From assembly GCA_963826475.1 (NCBI GenBank), contig CAWGXC010000003.1:248001-312000 (forward strand): a DNA stretch of 64,000 nucleotides. The letters run 5' to 3'. The DNA is from RHKX01 sp963826475 (GTDB lineage Bacteria; Actinomycetota; Thermoleophilia; Solirubrobacterales; 70-9). This document shows, piece after piece, positions 45,263 to 54,748 of the stretch. Within the stretch, counting starts at the first letter, position 1. Each line of letters starts with the position of its first letter. The notes under the pieces are model-generated. The model was given only the letters and a program-made list of their open reading frames with translations. It searched no databases and was not told the DNA's origin. A program made the translations under genes and the position numbers.

Positions 45263-47791
45263 ATGAGCAGCCCCCCTGACCTCGACCGCTACAGGCCTCG
45301 TGCCATCGAGCGCAAGTGGCAGGAAACGTGGGACGCCGACGGCACCTGGCAGGTGCCCAACCCCGGCGACGACGGCTTCGACGCCTCCAAGCCGAAGGCG
45401 TACGTGCTCGAGATGCTGCCCTACCCGTCGGGGGAGCCCCACGTCGGCCACCTCAAGAACTACGCGATCGGCGACGCGATCGCCCACTTCCGCCGCCGTC
45501 ATGGAATGCAGGTCATCCATCCGATGGGCTACGACGCCTTCGGCCTGCCGGCCGAGAATCACGCGATCCGCACCGGCGAGCACCCTCGGCTCTCGACGAT
45601 GCGCTCGATCGACGAGTTCCGCCGCCAGTTCCGGGAGTGGGGCATCTCGATCGACTGGTCCCGCGAGTTCGCCACCTGCGATCCGGCCTACTACCGCTGG
45701 ACGCAGTGGCTCTTTCTCCGGCTCTTCGAGCGCGACCTCGCCTACCGGACCAACGCCCCGGTGCAGTGGTGCCCCAAGGACCAGACCGTGCTCGCCAACG
45801 AGCAGGTGATCGACGGTCGCTGCGAGCGTTGCGGCACCCTCGTCGAGCAGCGCAATCTCGACCAGTGGTTCTTCCGGATCACCGCATACGCCGATCGCCT
45901 GCTCGAGGACTTCGAGCTGCTCGAGTCCTGGCCAGAGCACGTCGTCACGATGCAGCGCAACTGGATCGGCCGCTCCGAGGGCGCCGAGGCGATCTTCAGG
46001 TGCGAGGAGATCGGCCTCGACTTCCCGGTCTTCACGACCCGGCCCGACACCCTCTTCGGCGCCACCTTCTTCGTCCTCGCGCCGGAGCACCCCGACCTCG
46101 CCCGGCTGATCGAGGGGACCGCGAACGCCGATGAGGTGCGCGCCTATGTCGCCGACGCAGTTCTACGTTCCAGCATCGACCGCGGAGCCGAGGATCGCGA
46201 GAAGACCGGCGTCCGGCTGGAACGCACCGTGACGAACCCGGTCAACGGCGAGCAGATCCCGATGTTCGTCGCCGACTACGTGCTGATGGAGTACGGGACG
46301 GGCGCGATCATGGCCGTCCCCGGCCACGACGGCCGCGACTTCGAATTCGCTCGTAAGTACGACCTCGAGATCAGGCGGGTCGTGGCGCCGACGGACGGCT
46401 CCGAGCCACCTGCGGAGGAGCCGTTCATGGCGCAGTCGGACGATCTCCGGATGGTCAACTCCGGCGAGCTCGACGGGCTCAGCCCGGCCGCTGCCAAGCA
46501 GCGGATCATCGAACGCCTCGAAAGCGAAAACCGTGGGGCGCCCGCCGTCAACTACCGCCTCCGCGACTGGCTGCTCTCCCGGCAGCGCTACTGGGGCTGC
46601 CCGATCCCGATCGTTCACTGCGACGCCTGCGGAGCGGTCGCCGTACCCGACGACCAGCTCCCCGTCGAGCTCCCCGAGGTCGACGAGTACCGCCCGAAGG
46701 GCCAGTCGCCGCTGGCGGCGGCAACCGATTGGGTCAGTACCGAGTGTCCGTCGTGCGGCGCCCCCGCGCGTCGCGAGACCGACACGATGGACACGTTCGT
46801 CGACTCCTCCTGGTACTTCCTGCGCTACCTCGACGCGCACAACGACGAGGCACCGTTCGCGCGCGAGATAGCCGACTACTGGATGCCCGTCGACCAGTAC
46901 ATCGGTGGAGTCGAGCACGCGATCCTGCACCTGATGTACGCGCGTTTCTTCACCAAGGCGCTGGCCGACGGCGGACTCCTCTCCGCCCAGGAGCCGTTCG
47001 CGAACCTCTTCACCCAGGGGATGATCACCCGCGACGGCGCCAAGATGTCGAAGTCGAAGGGCAACGTCGTCAGCCCGTCCGAGTTCGTCAAGCGCTTCGG
47101 CGCGGACACCGCTCGCACCTACGTCTGCTTCGTCGGACCACCCGACCGCGGCGGCGACTGGGTCGACGAGGGGCTCGAGGGCGTCCACCGGTTCCTGGGA
47201 CGGCTCTGGCGCCTTGCGAACGAGCAGGCGGGGTACGGGGGAGAGGAGGCCACGTCCGACTGGCAGCGATCCACCTCCGGCGCCGCGCGGGAGCTTCTGC
47301 GAAAGGCGCACTGGGCAATCGACAAGACGACCCGCGACTTCGAGCGCGGGTTCCAGTTCAACACCGTGATCTCCGCGGTGATGGAGCTCGTCAACGACTC
47401 CTACCGGCTCAAGGACGGCCTCTATGCGGAGTCCGAGGGGCGGCGTGCCGTCCATTTCGCCGCGTCGACGGCCGCCTCGCTGATCTTCCCGTTCGCCCCC
47501 CATCTCGGAGCCGAGGTCTGGGAGACGCTGGAGGGCGAGCGAGCCGGTCAGGTCTGGGAGCAGCCGTGGCCGCAGGCGGACCCGGAGATGCTCGCCTCGG
47601 CTCGGATCACGGTCATCGTCCAGGTCAACGGCAAGCTCCGCGACCGGATCGAGGCAGACCCAGGCGCGGACCGCGACGAGCTCCTCAGGCTCGCCCGCGC
47701 GAGCGAGAAGGTGAGCGCCCACATCGACGGCTCCGAGGTCGTCAAGGAGGTCGTGGTGCCCGGCAAACTGGTCAACCTCGTCGTCAGATAG
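45263..47791 (+). CDS. leuS: Leucine--tRNA ligase
   Basis: 842 residues, class I synthetase. The HIGH region reads PYPSGEPHVGHLKNY (about 56-70) and the KMSKS motif KMSKSKGN starts at Lys594. The editing domain is present (FTTRPDTLFGATFFVLAPEH, TGAIMAVPGHDGRD), as is a CxxC zinc pair (HCDACGAVAV, ECPSCGAPA). The C-terminal domain ends VNGKLRDRIEA...VVPGKLVNLVV. Complete. No T-box-like leader is present, consistent with the very short 5' end. Confidence 0.97.
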   Translation: MSSPPDLDRYRPRAIERKWQETWDADGTWQVPNPGDDGFDASKPKAYVLEMLPYPSGEPHVGHLKNYAIGDAIAHFRRRHGMQVIHPMGYDAFGLPAENHAIRTGEHPRLSTMRSIDEFRRQFREWGISIDWSREFATCDPAYYRWTQWLFLRLFERDLAYRTNAPVQWCPKDQTVLANEQVIDGRCERCGTLVEQRNLDQWFFRITAYADRLLEDFELLESWPEHVVTMQRNWIGRSEGAEAIFRCEEIGLDFPVFTTRPDTLFGATFFVLAPEHPDLARLIEGTANADEVRAYVADAVLRSSIDRGAEDREKTGVRLERTVTNPVNGEQIPMFVADYVLMEYGTGAIMAVPGHDGRDFEFARKYDLEIRRVVAPTDGSEPPAEEPFMAQSDDLRMVNSGELDGLSPAAAKQRIIERLESENRGAPAVNYRLRDWLLSRQRYWGCPIPIVHCDACGAVAVPDDQLPVELPEVDEYRPKGQSPLAAATDWVSTECPSCGAPARRETDTMDTFVDSSWYFLRYLDAHNDEAPFAREIADYWMPVDQYIGGVEHAILHLMYARFFTKALADGGLLSAQEPFANLFTQGMITRDGAKMSKSKGNVVSPSEFVKRFGADTARTYVCFVGPPDRGGDWVDEGLEGVHRFLGRLWRLANEQAGYGGEEATSDWQRSTSGAARELLRKAHWAIDKTTRDFERGFQFNTVISAVMELVNDSYRLKDGLYAESEGRRAVHFAASTAASLIFPFAPHLGAEVWETLEGERAGQVWEQPWPQADPEMLASARITVIVQVNGKLRDRIEADPGADRDELLRLARASEKVSAHIDGSEVVKEVVVPGKLVNLVVR

Positions 47792-47883
47792 CTCCGCGAG
47801 GACGCTCCGCTCCGCTCCGGAGGCAGGCCACATCGAGGCGAGCACTCCCGGTTTAGTTCGCTCGACCTGCTAGAACATCCGCG

Positions 47884-48285
47884 ATGCTCGTCAGGCGCCT
47901 CTCCGACGCCGCCGTGAAGGACTTCCACCGGCTCAGCTCCCACATCCTCATGGATGCCGGGGAGATGGGCTCACGCCATATGACCGTGACGTGGGTGGTG
48001 GTGCCGCCCGGCGTCTCCCAGGAGCTCCACTCCCATGAGGAGGCGGAGCAGGTCTACGTGGTGGTGCAGGGCACCGGCACGCTCTCCGCGACCGGTGACA
48101 CCGAGCAGCTCGAGCCCGGCGATCTGGCGCTGATTCCGCCGGCCAGCGACCACACCCTCGCGAACGAGAGCGACGACCCGCTCGCGATCCTCTCCGTCCA
48201 GTCGCCGGCGGTCTCCGTCGATGAGACCTTCGGCCGCCAGACCTCAGCCGTCTCCGGCTACGAAGAGGACGACGACGACTACTAG
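47884..48285 (+). CDS. Cupin domain protein
   Basis: 133 residues forming one double-stranded beta-helix. Metal ligands His49, His51 and Glu55 (LHSHEEAEQ) and the second motif PGDLALIPPASDHTLAN are present. The C-terminus is very acidic (YEEDDDDY). TAGAAC (47871-47876) ends seven bases before the ATG. The next gene starts immediately after the stop (48286). Substrate unknown. Confidence 0.85.
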   Translation: MLVRRLSDAAVKDFHRLSSHILMDAGEMGSRHMTVTWVVVPPGVSQELHSHEEAEQVYVVVQGTGTLSATGDTEQLEPGDLALIPPASDHTLANESDDPLAILSVQSPAVSVDETFGRQTSAVSGYEEDDDDY

Positions 48286-48561
48286 ATGGCCGGGCTGGTC
48301 AGGCGCCGCGTGGTCGTCCGAGGCGAGGTGCAGGGGGTCTTCTTTCGCGCGTCCGTTGGCCGGCTCGCTGAGCAGCTGGGCGTCGCGGGGTTCGCGGTCA
48401 ATCGCGACGATGGATCGGTCGAGATGGCCTTCGAAGGCCCGCCCGACGCCGTCGAGCAGCTGATCTCCTACAGCTCGGAAGGTCCTGAAGGGGCGCGGGT
48501 AAGCGGCGTCGAGGTCGACCGGGAGGAGCCCGAGGGCGCCTCCGGCTTCAGCACGGGCTGA
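48286..48561 (+). CDS. Acylphosphatase
   Basis: 91 residues, the usual size. It hydrolyses acyl-phosphate bonds. Catalytic Arg21 in GEVQGVFFR and Asn39 in GFAVNRDDGSVE are in place. It begins directly after the cupin stop with no spacing, so translation is coupled. The 134-bp gap to comEA (48562-48695) shows nothing I can name. Confidence 0.93.
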   Translation: MAGLVRRRVVVRGEVQGVFFRASVGRLAEQLGVAGFAVNRDDGSVEMAFEGPPDAVEQLISYSSEGPEGARVSGVEVDREEPEGASGFSTG

Positions 48562-48695
48562 CTCTCCGCCCGCCCTCACGCCGAGCGCGAGAACCGCCTC
48601 GATTTCGCCGCTGAATCGGCGCAGAGGCCGCGCAACGTGTGCGCCGCCGCCGGCGAGCATCGGCTCGTGACTGAGCTGGAGATCGAGGACCTTCG

Positions 48696-49313
48696 GTGAG
48701 CGAGGGCGTGAGCCGCGCGCAGATCGCGGTCTACGCTGCCATCGGCGTGGTCCTCCTCCTGCTCGGGATCCGAGCGCTCCGGGAGACGGGAGCTCAGGAG
48801 GGGGACGGCTCATACGCCGGCGGCAGTGGCGGCAGTGCGCGCCTCTCGTCCGAGCCGGTCGGCAGCGGTGGGCCGCCCGCCTCCGATGGCGACGTCGTCG
48901 TCCACGTCGCGGGTGCGGTCTCCGAACCGGGCGTCTATCGCCTCCCGGCGGGCTCGCGCGTCACCGACGCGCTCGAGCGGGCCGGCGGGCCGAGTGGGCG
49001 CGCCGAGCCGGACGCGATCAACCTGGCTGCCCGCCTCGCCGATGGCCAGCAGGTCGTGGTGCCCGAGCGCACCTCGTCGTCCTCCCAAGCGACCGCTGAC
49101 CCCTCGGACCCGGCCGCATCGGGCCCGATCAGCCTCGGCTCAGCCGACGCGGCCACCCTCGAGACGATCGAAGGGATCGGGCCGGTCACGGCCGCGGACA
49201 TCATCGCCTACCGCGATGAGCACGGTGGCGTCTCCTCGATCGACCAGCTCGACGAGATCCCGGGGATCGGGCCGACCACAATTCAGGCGCTCGGGGACCG
49301 ACTGCAACCGTGA
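48696..49313 (+). CDS. comEA: ComEA-family competence DNA-binding protein
   Basis: 205 residues, GTG start. Short cytoplasmic end, one membrane helix (about 8-25), a linker, a SLBB/ubiquitin-like domain (VVHVAGAVSEPGVYRLPAGS, about 68-125), and a C-terminal helix-hairpin-helix pair (TLETIEGIGPVTAADIIAYR and LDEIPGIGPTTIQAL). It binds incoming double-stranded DNA at the cell surface. Its TGA overlaps the GTG of comEC. The pair implies at least a remnant natural-transformation apparatus; pilus genes are not in the window. Confidence 0.93.
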   Translation: MSEGVSRAQIAVYAAIGVVLLLLGIRALRETGAQEGDGSYAGGSGGSARLSSEPVGSGGPPASDGDVVVHVAGAVSEPGVYRLPAGSRVTDALERAGGPSGRAEPDAINLAARLADGQQVVVPERTSSSSQATADPSDPAASGPISLGSADAATLETIEGIGPVTAADIIAYRDEHGGVSSIDQLDEIPGIGPTTIQALGDRLQP

Positions 49314-51661
49314 ACCCTCTGGCCGGGTGGTGGCGTCATGCGGCGCTCGCCGGCCTCGTAATCGGGCTGTTGACGTCCTCACGGCTGACGGCACCGCCTG
49401 GCTGGGCGGCATGCTCGCTGGTCGCCGCGCTCGGGTTGGCGGTCGTCGGCCGGGGGTTGCTCGGAGTCGCGGAGACGACCCGCGGGCTTGCCCTCCCGGG
49501 GTGGCTCGCCTGTATCTGCGCCGTCGGGGCGATCGTCGGCCTCGGCATCGGCGCGGCGCGAATCGCCGCGATCGACGCCGGGGCGCTCGGGGGCCCCGTC
49601 GGTGCGCAGGTCAGGCTGAGCGGCTTCGTCGACGCGGTGCCGCGCAGGAGCTTCGGCGAGGTCCGCGTCCCCCTCGCCACGCCCGATGGGCGGCTGATGC
49701 TCGTCGCCCACGAGCCCGTCGGGCCACTGCCGGTGGGAAGCGCGGTCGAAGCGCGCGGTCGGCTCACGGCCCCCGATCCATTTCATCGCGACGAGCTGGA
49801 GCGGCTCGGAGCGTCGCTCGAGCTGCGGGCCGACGAGCTCGAGCTCACCGACGAGCAGCGTGGCGGCCTCATCGGGGCGCTCGACCGGATCCGCGCTCGC
49901 GCCGAGACCGGCCTGCAGGCGGGGATGGACGAGCAGGAGTCGGCCCTGGCGCGCGGTTTCGTGCTCGGCGAGGACGATTTGATCGAACCGCGGACGAGGG
50001 ACGCGTTCAAGCGGTCAGGCCTCGCTCATCTGCTTGCGGTGAGCGGCCAGAACGTGATGCTGCTCGCGATCCTCGCGGGCGTCATCCTTGCCGTGTTCGG
50101 CGTCCGCTTGCGCGCGCGCCTGGCCCTGACGATGTTGCTGATCGCGATCTACGTCCCGGTTGCGGGAGCGGGCCCCTCGATCCAGCGCGCCGGGGTGATC
50201 GGTGCCGCCGGCATCCTCGCGACTCTCTCCGGCCGTCCCTCTGATCGCGCCCACCTCGCGCTGCTCGCCGGGACCGTGACCCTGATCATCAACCCGCGCT
50301 TCGGCTCTGACGTCAGCTGGCAGCTCAGCTTTGCCGCGGTGCTGGGCATCATGCTCTGGGCGGCACCGTTGCGGGCGCTCCTGCTGCCGCCGTTCGCCCG
50401 CTGGCTGCCGGCGAGGCTCGCGAGCCCGCTCGCGGAGGGCGCCGGCCTGACGATCGCCGCGACCGTTGCGACCGCACCGCTGATGGCGCACTACTTCGAG
50501 CAGCTCTCGCTGGCTGCGATCCCCGCCAACCTGATCGTGCTCGTGGCGATCGCTCCGGTGATGTGGATCGGGATGGTGATGGGCCTGCTCGCGCAGCTCC
50601 CCGCGCTACCCCTCGCGCCGCTCGGATGGGTGGAGGGGGCCCTCATTGACTTCGTCGCTCGCGTCGCTGACGTCTTCGCCGCGCCCGCGTGGGCGCAGGC
50701 GAAGCTACCCCTGCCGGGGTCGACGGCGGTCTTCGCCGCCCATGTCGCCGTCGTCCTGCTCGTCGGAGCCGCGCTGGCCGGTGGCAGGCGCCGACGAGGT
50801 CTCGGCCTTCCGCGCCGCCTCCTGCTCGCGGCATCGCTGCTCGGGCTCGTCCTGCTCGCCGAAGCCGCCGTCGAGCCGGGCTCGGCCCCGGGTCCTCCCG
50901 CGGCGACGCTGCGGATCACCGAACTCGACGTCGGTCAGGGCGATGCAACCCTGCTGGAGCCGCCTCGCGGCGCCCCGATCCTCGTCGACGGCGGGCCGCC
51001 GGGAGCAGCGGCGGCGAACGCGCTTCGGGGACTCGGGATCGGTCGCCTGCGCGCAGTCTTCGTGACCCACGACCAGCTCGATCACGCCGGCGGCCTCTTT
51101 GCGGTCCTCGCCTCGACTCGGGTCGACGAGCTCGTCCATGCCCGCCCTGCTCCCGCGCTCGAGGCGGCGGCCCGGGGTGCGGGGGCCAGGGTCCGCTCCA
51201 CGGCTGAGGGCAGCTCGTTCGACTTCGGGCGCCTCGAGCTCGACGTGCTCTGGCCGCCGCGCGAGCCCGGTCCCGCCGATCACGACCCCAACCTCGACTC
51301 CCTCGTGATGGTCGCTCGCTTCGCCGGCTACGGCGCGCTGCTGACCGGCGACGCCGAGGAGGAGGCGACTCACATCGATCCGGGACCGATCGACGTGCTC
51401 AAGGTCGCCCATCACGGCAGCGACGACGCCGGGCTCGGCACCCTGCTCGATCGTTCGGTGCCCCGGGTGGCGCTGATCGGCGTCGGGGCGGGTAACGGCT
51501 ACGGTCATCCGACCGAGTCGACGCTGGCGACGCTGGCCGACCATGGCGTCTGCGCCCTGCGAACCGATCTCGATGGAGCGTCGACGGTCGAGCTCGGTCC
51601 CGGTGGCGTGCTCGCGCGGACGGCCGCCGGCGATCTGCCCGCCGATCGAGCTGGATGTTGA
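49310..51661 (+). CDS. comEC: ComEC/Rec2 DNA-uptake channel
   Basis: 783 residues, GTG start overlapping comEA (GTGA). N-terminal helices and a DUF4131-like OB region (about 1-190), the competence domain with multiple membrane helices (about 210-530; LAHLLAVSGQNVMLLAILAG is the family signature), and a C-terminal metallo-beta-lactamase-like domain (about 545-780; VGQGDATLLEPPRGAPILVD, THDQLDHAGG, LKVAHHGSDDAG). Full-length architecture. It is thought to pass single-stranded DNA into the cytoplasm. Confidence 0.95.
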   Translation: MNPLAGWWRHAALAGLVIGLLTSSRLTAPPGWAACSLVAALGLAVVGRGLLGVAETTRGLALPGWLACICAVGAIVGLGIGAARIAAIDAGALGGPVGAQVRLSGFVDAVPRRSFGEVRVPLATPDGRLMLVAHEPVGPLPVGSAVEARGRLTAPDPFHRDELERLGASLELRADELELTDEQRGGLIGALDRIRARAETGLQAGMDEQESALARGFVLGEDDLIEPRTRDAFKRSGLAHLLAVSGQNVMLLAILAGVILAVFGVRLRARLALTMLLIAIYVPVAGAGPSIQRAGVIGAAGILATLSGRPSDRAHLALLAGTVTLIINPRFGSDVSWQLSFAAVLGIMLWAAPLRALLLPPFARWLPARLASPLAEGAGLTIAATVATAPLMAHYFEQLSLAAIPANLIVLVAIAPVMWIGMVMGLLAQLPALPLAPLGWVEGALIDFVARVADVFAAPAWAQAKLPLPGSTAVFAAHVAVVLLVGAALAGGRRRRGLGLPRRLLLAASLLGLVLLAEAAVEPGSAPGPPAATLRITELDVGQGDATLLEPPRGAPILVDGGPPGAAAANALRGLGIGRLRAVFVTHDQLDHAGGLFAVLASTRVDELVHARPAPALEAAARGAGARVRSTAEGSSFDFGRLELDVLWPPREPGPADHDPNLDSLVMVARFAGYGALLTGDAEEEATHIDPGPIDVLKVAHHGSDDAGLGTLLDRSVPRVALIGVGAGNGYGHPTESTLATLADHGVCALRTDLDGASTVELGPGGVLARTAAGDLPADRAGC

Positions 51662-51713
51662 GCCGGGAGCGGCCGAGTGCAGAAGGAGCCGGGCACGGAC
51701 GTAGACTCGGCGC

Positions 51714-52691
51714 GTGGCCGACGCGATGAAACCCGCCTACCTGCTCACCGGCGGGGACGCCGCGAAGCTGGACTCCGCGCTGGCCCGTCTGCGGGCTCGC
51801 GCCGAGCGCGAGGGCGGACAGGGCTCGCTCGAGACCTTCTCCGGGGCCGGTTCGTCGGCGCCCGACGTCGAGGCCCTGATCGGAGCGCTGCCTGCCATCT
51901 CATTGATGTCGGAGCGTCGCTACCTCCTCGCCGACGGCGTCGAGCGCTGGCGCCCCGCTCAGGTGAAGGCTCTGGCGGCCGCACTCGAGACCGCACCACC
52001 CGAGGTCACCGTCGTCCTCGTCGCCCGCGGCGATGCCCCCAAGGGCCTCGCCGACGCCGTGGAGGCCGTCAAGGGGGAGGTGCTGGCCTATGCGGCGCCG
52101 CAGCGCCGCGAGCTTCCCTCCTGGCTGATGAGAGCCGCTCGCGAGCGTGGGTTCACACTCGCTCCGCAGGCCGCCCGCGCTCTGGTCGAAAGGCTCGGCG
52201 ACGGCACCGTCAGGCTGGCCAACGAGCTCGACCGCTTGGCGCTCTGGGCCGAGGAGCGCGGCAGCGTCGAGCTCGAGGATCTCGAGGAGCTCACCGCCGA
52301 TGAGTCGGAGCAGGCGGGGTGGACGCTCGGCGACGCGGTCGTCGCGCGCGACCGCGAGGCCGCGGTCGGCGCCGCGGATGCGCTGCTGGCCCAGGGGGAG
52401 GCGCTCACGCCCCTGGTCTATGGAATGGCATCACGACTTCGCAGCGCCCATCAGGCGGCCAGTGCGCTGGGGGAGGGCCGCTCGCCCCAGCAGGTCGAGG
52501 CGGCATTGCCGATGGCCCCATATCCATCGAAGATGCTCGTTCGCTCGGTGCGCGGCGTGGACCCGGGGGAGCTTTCGGAGGCGATCGGCGTGATCGCTGA
52601 TCTCGAGTGGTGGAGTCGCGGGGGCTCCGACTACACGAACGAAGTCGCCTTGACGCTGGCGGTGCGGCGTGCGGCCGGGGGAGAAGCTTGA
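51714..52691 (+). CDS. holA: DNA polymerase III subunit delta
   Basis: 325 residues, GTG start (51714); ATG 51726 is possible, but TAGACT (51702-51707) ends exactly six bases before the GTG. Clamp-loader delta family: N-terminal AYLLTGGDAAKLDSAL, a pair of AAA-like domains with VTVVLVARGDAPKGLADAV, and C-terminal helices (LTPLVYGMASRLRSAHQA). It opens the beta clamp. It follows comEC, as in many genomes. Confidence 0.93.
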   Translation: MADAMKPAYLLTGGDAAKLDSALARLRARAEREGGQGSLETFSGAGSSAPDVEALIGALPAISLMSERRYLLADGVERWRPAQVKALAAALETAPPEVTVVLVARGDAPKGLADAVEAVKGEVLAYAAPQRRELPSWLMRAARERGFTLAPQAARALVERLGDGTVRLANELDRLALWAEERGSVELEDLEELTADESEQAGWTLGDAVVARDREAAVGAADALLAQGEALTPLVYGMASRLRSAHQAASALGEGRSPQQVEAALPMAPYPSKMLVRSVRGVDPGELSEAIGVIADLEWWSRGGSDYTNEVALTLAVRRAAGGEA

Positions 52692-52704
52692 GCGACGAGC
52701 CGGG

Positions 52705-52968
52705 TTACGACTTGGCGGCGGCGCGCAGACGGGCGGCGCGGCTCTTCTTGCGAGCGCCCGTGTTGGCGTGCATCGCGCCCTTCTGGACGGCCTTGTCGAT
52801 GCGGGAGACGAGCGTCTTGTGCAGACCGTCGGTCTCCGCGTCACCGGATTCGACCGCGCTCTCGAACTTGCGGAAGCCCGTCTTGACCGCGCCGGTGAGG
52901 CGGCGGTTCTCGTCGTGCTCACGCTCGGAGCGGAGGATTCTCTTCTTCTGTGATGCGATGTTCGCCAT
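52705..52968 (-). CDS. rpsT: 30S ribosomal protein S20
   Basis: 87 residues from ATG 52968 (MANIASQKKRILRSEREHDE), the canonical S20 start; an upstream in-frame ATG at 53019 adds unlike residues. Basic helical bundle ending ARKKSRAARLRAAAKS. TAGAGT (52985-52980) ends 11 bases before the ATG. Convergent with holA, divergent from murJ. Confidence 0.95.
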   Translation of the reverse strand: MANIASQKKRILRSEREHDENRRLTGAVKTGFRKFESAVESGDAETDGLHKTLVSRIDKAVQKGAMHANTGARKKSRAARLRAAAKS

Positions 52969-52992
52969 TGCGGCGCCACACTCTAGCGGCTG

Positions 52993-54678
52993 ATGGACGA
53001 ATCCCCCGACGACGCCCACTCGCGCTCCCCCGCGAGTGCTCCGAGCGCGCCCCCCGGGGCGCTCGAGCCGGAGGTCGAGCAGCAGGCGGGCGGGAGTGGG
53101 CTCGGGCGCACGACGATCTTCTTCAGCATCGCGACGGGAGCCTCGCGGGTCGCCGGATTGGTGCGCGAGATCGTGGCCGCCAGCTACTTCGGCGTCAAGG
53201 GCCCGATGTCGGCGTTCACGCTGGCCTTCCAGCTTCCGAACCTGATTCGGGCGCTGTTCGCCGACGCCGCTCTGCAGGCGGCGTTCGTCCCGGTGTTCAC
53301 CGAGCAGCTGGAGCAGGGCAACCGCAGGGATGCCTATCGCCTCGCCTCGACCCTGATCTTCCTGATCATCGCCGTGCTCGGCCTGATCACGGCGTTGTTC
53401 ATCCTGCTGGCGCCGGTGCTGATGCCGCTGTTCGGACCGGGTTTATCGCCCGCGACGCAGGATCTCAGCGTCGTACTTGCGCAGCTGCTCTTCCCGATCC
53501 TCGTGATGCTCGGGATCTCAGGCGTCGTCGTCGGCGTGCTCAACTCCTACAACCGCTTCAGCATGTTCGCCGTCGCTCCGCTCTTCTGGAACGTGGCGAT
53601 CATCGCGGTGCTGGTCGGCCTCGCGCCCGCGTTCGAGGAGGACAAGCGGATCTACGCCTACGCGATCGGGGTCGTCGTCGGAACCGCGTTGCAACTGGCC
53701 CTACTCGTCTTCGACATGCGCAAGACGCCCTTCCGGCCGAAGCTCGTCTTCGATTGGCGCAGCCCCCTGGTCAAGAAGGTGCTTCTGCTGATGTTGCCGG
53801 TGACGATCTCGCTCGGCTTGATCAACATCAACCTGCTGATCAACAGCAGCTTCGGCTCGCTGGTCACCGGCACGGTCGTCAACGCATCCGGCGCCGCGAG
53901 GCCGCTCTCCGACTTCGCCCCCGCCGCGATCGACAAGGCGTTCCGGATCTACATGCTGCCGCAGGGGATGTTCTCGGTCGCGGTCACGACGGTGATCTTC
54001 CCGACCCTCTCCCGCTACGCGGCCCGGCGCGAGTACGACCACCTCCGGGCGACCATGGCCAACGGCATGCGCATGATCCTCCTGGTCCTGACGCCGGCCG
54101 CCGCTGCGATCTTCGTCCTCTCCGAGCCGATGGTCAGGCTCGTCTACGAGCGCGGCGACTTCACTCCCGAGCAGACGCCGCTGGTCGCTACGGCGCTGTT
54201 CTGGTTCGCGTTCTCGCTTCCGTTCAACGGGCTCTTCCTGATCATGACGCGAACGTTCTTCAGCCTCCAGCGACCGTGGGTCCCCACCTGGATCTCGGGT
54301 TTGAACCTGCTGATCACGGCGGGAGCCGCCGTCGCCTTCTACAAGCCCTTCGGGATCGCCGGGATCGTGGCCGGCACGGCGCTGGCGACCGCGTTCAGCG
54401 TCGGCGCGCAGATGATCGTCCTGCGCCGGGAGCTGGGCGGGCTCGAGCTGAGCGGGTTGATCGACGCTGCGGTGCGGATCGTCTTGGCGTCCGGGGCGCT
54501 TGCCGGCGTCGCTTACCTGAGCTGGGACCTGCTCATGAACGCCCTCGGCGACGGCACGCTCGCTCAGATCGCGTCGCTCGGCGGCGGGCTGCTGCTTGGC
54601 GCTCTGGTCTACCTTGGCGCCGTGCTCGCGATGCGCGTGCCCGAGGCGCTCCAGCTCGTGCGCCTCGTCCGCCGCTGA
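52993..54678 (+). CDS. murJ: Lipid II flippase MurJ
   Basis: 561 residues with about 14 membrane helices (MOP superfamily). The N-terminal ISRVAGLVREI-type segment reads ASRVAGLVREIVAASYFG, and ALFADAALQAAFVPVFTEQL and NSYNRFSMFAVAPLFWNVAI are family hallmarks. A 40-residue acidic, disordered N-terminal extension precedes helix 1. It flips lipid II outward for peptidoglycan synthesis, complementing rodA/mrdA earlier in the window. Confidence 0.95.
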   Translation: MDESPDDAHSRSPASAPSAPPGALEPEVEQQAGGSGLGRTTIFFSIATGASRVAGLVREIVAASYFGVKGPMSAFTLAFQLPNLIRALFADAALQAAFVPVFTEQLEQGNRRDAYRLASTLIFLIIAVLGLITALFILLAPVLMPLFGPGLSPATQDLSVVLAQLLFPILVMLGISGVVVGVLNSYNRFSMFAVAPLFWNVAIIAVLVGLAPAFEEDKRIYAYAIGVVVGTALQLALLVFDMRKTPFRPKLVFDWRSPLVKKVLLLMLPVTISLGLININLLINSSFGSLVTGTVVNASGAARPLSDFAPAAIDKAFRIYMLPQGMFSVAVTTVIFPTLSRYAARREYDHLRATMANGMRMILLVLTPAAAAIFVLSEPMVRLVYERGDFTPEQTPLVATALFWFAFSLPFNGLFLIMTRTFFSLQRPWVPTWISGLNLLITAGAAVAFYKPFGIAGIVAGTALATAFSVGAQMIVLRRELGGLELSGLIDAAVRIVLASGALAGVAYLSWDLLMNALGDGTLAQIASLGGGLLLGALVYLGAVLAMRVPEALQLVRLVRR

Positions 54679-54748
54679 TCCTCAGGTAGGCGCCCATCTA
54701 CGCTAGGGCGCCGCGACCCAACCCCTCGGGCGCCCCGGAAGCAGATTC

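Noticed and set aside
46163..47845. Long minus-strand frame opposite leuS (and a similar one at 55601-57106 opposite lepA)
   Set aside because: Shadows of clear synthetase and GTPase genes, with no ribosome site, domain or promoter.
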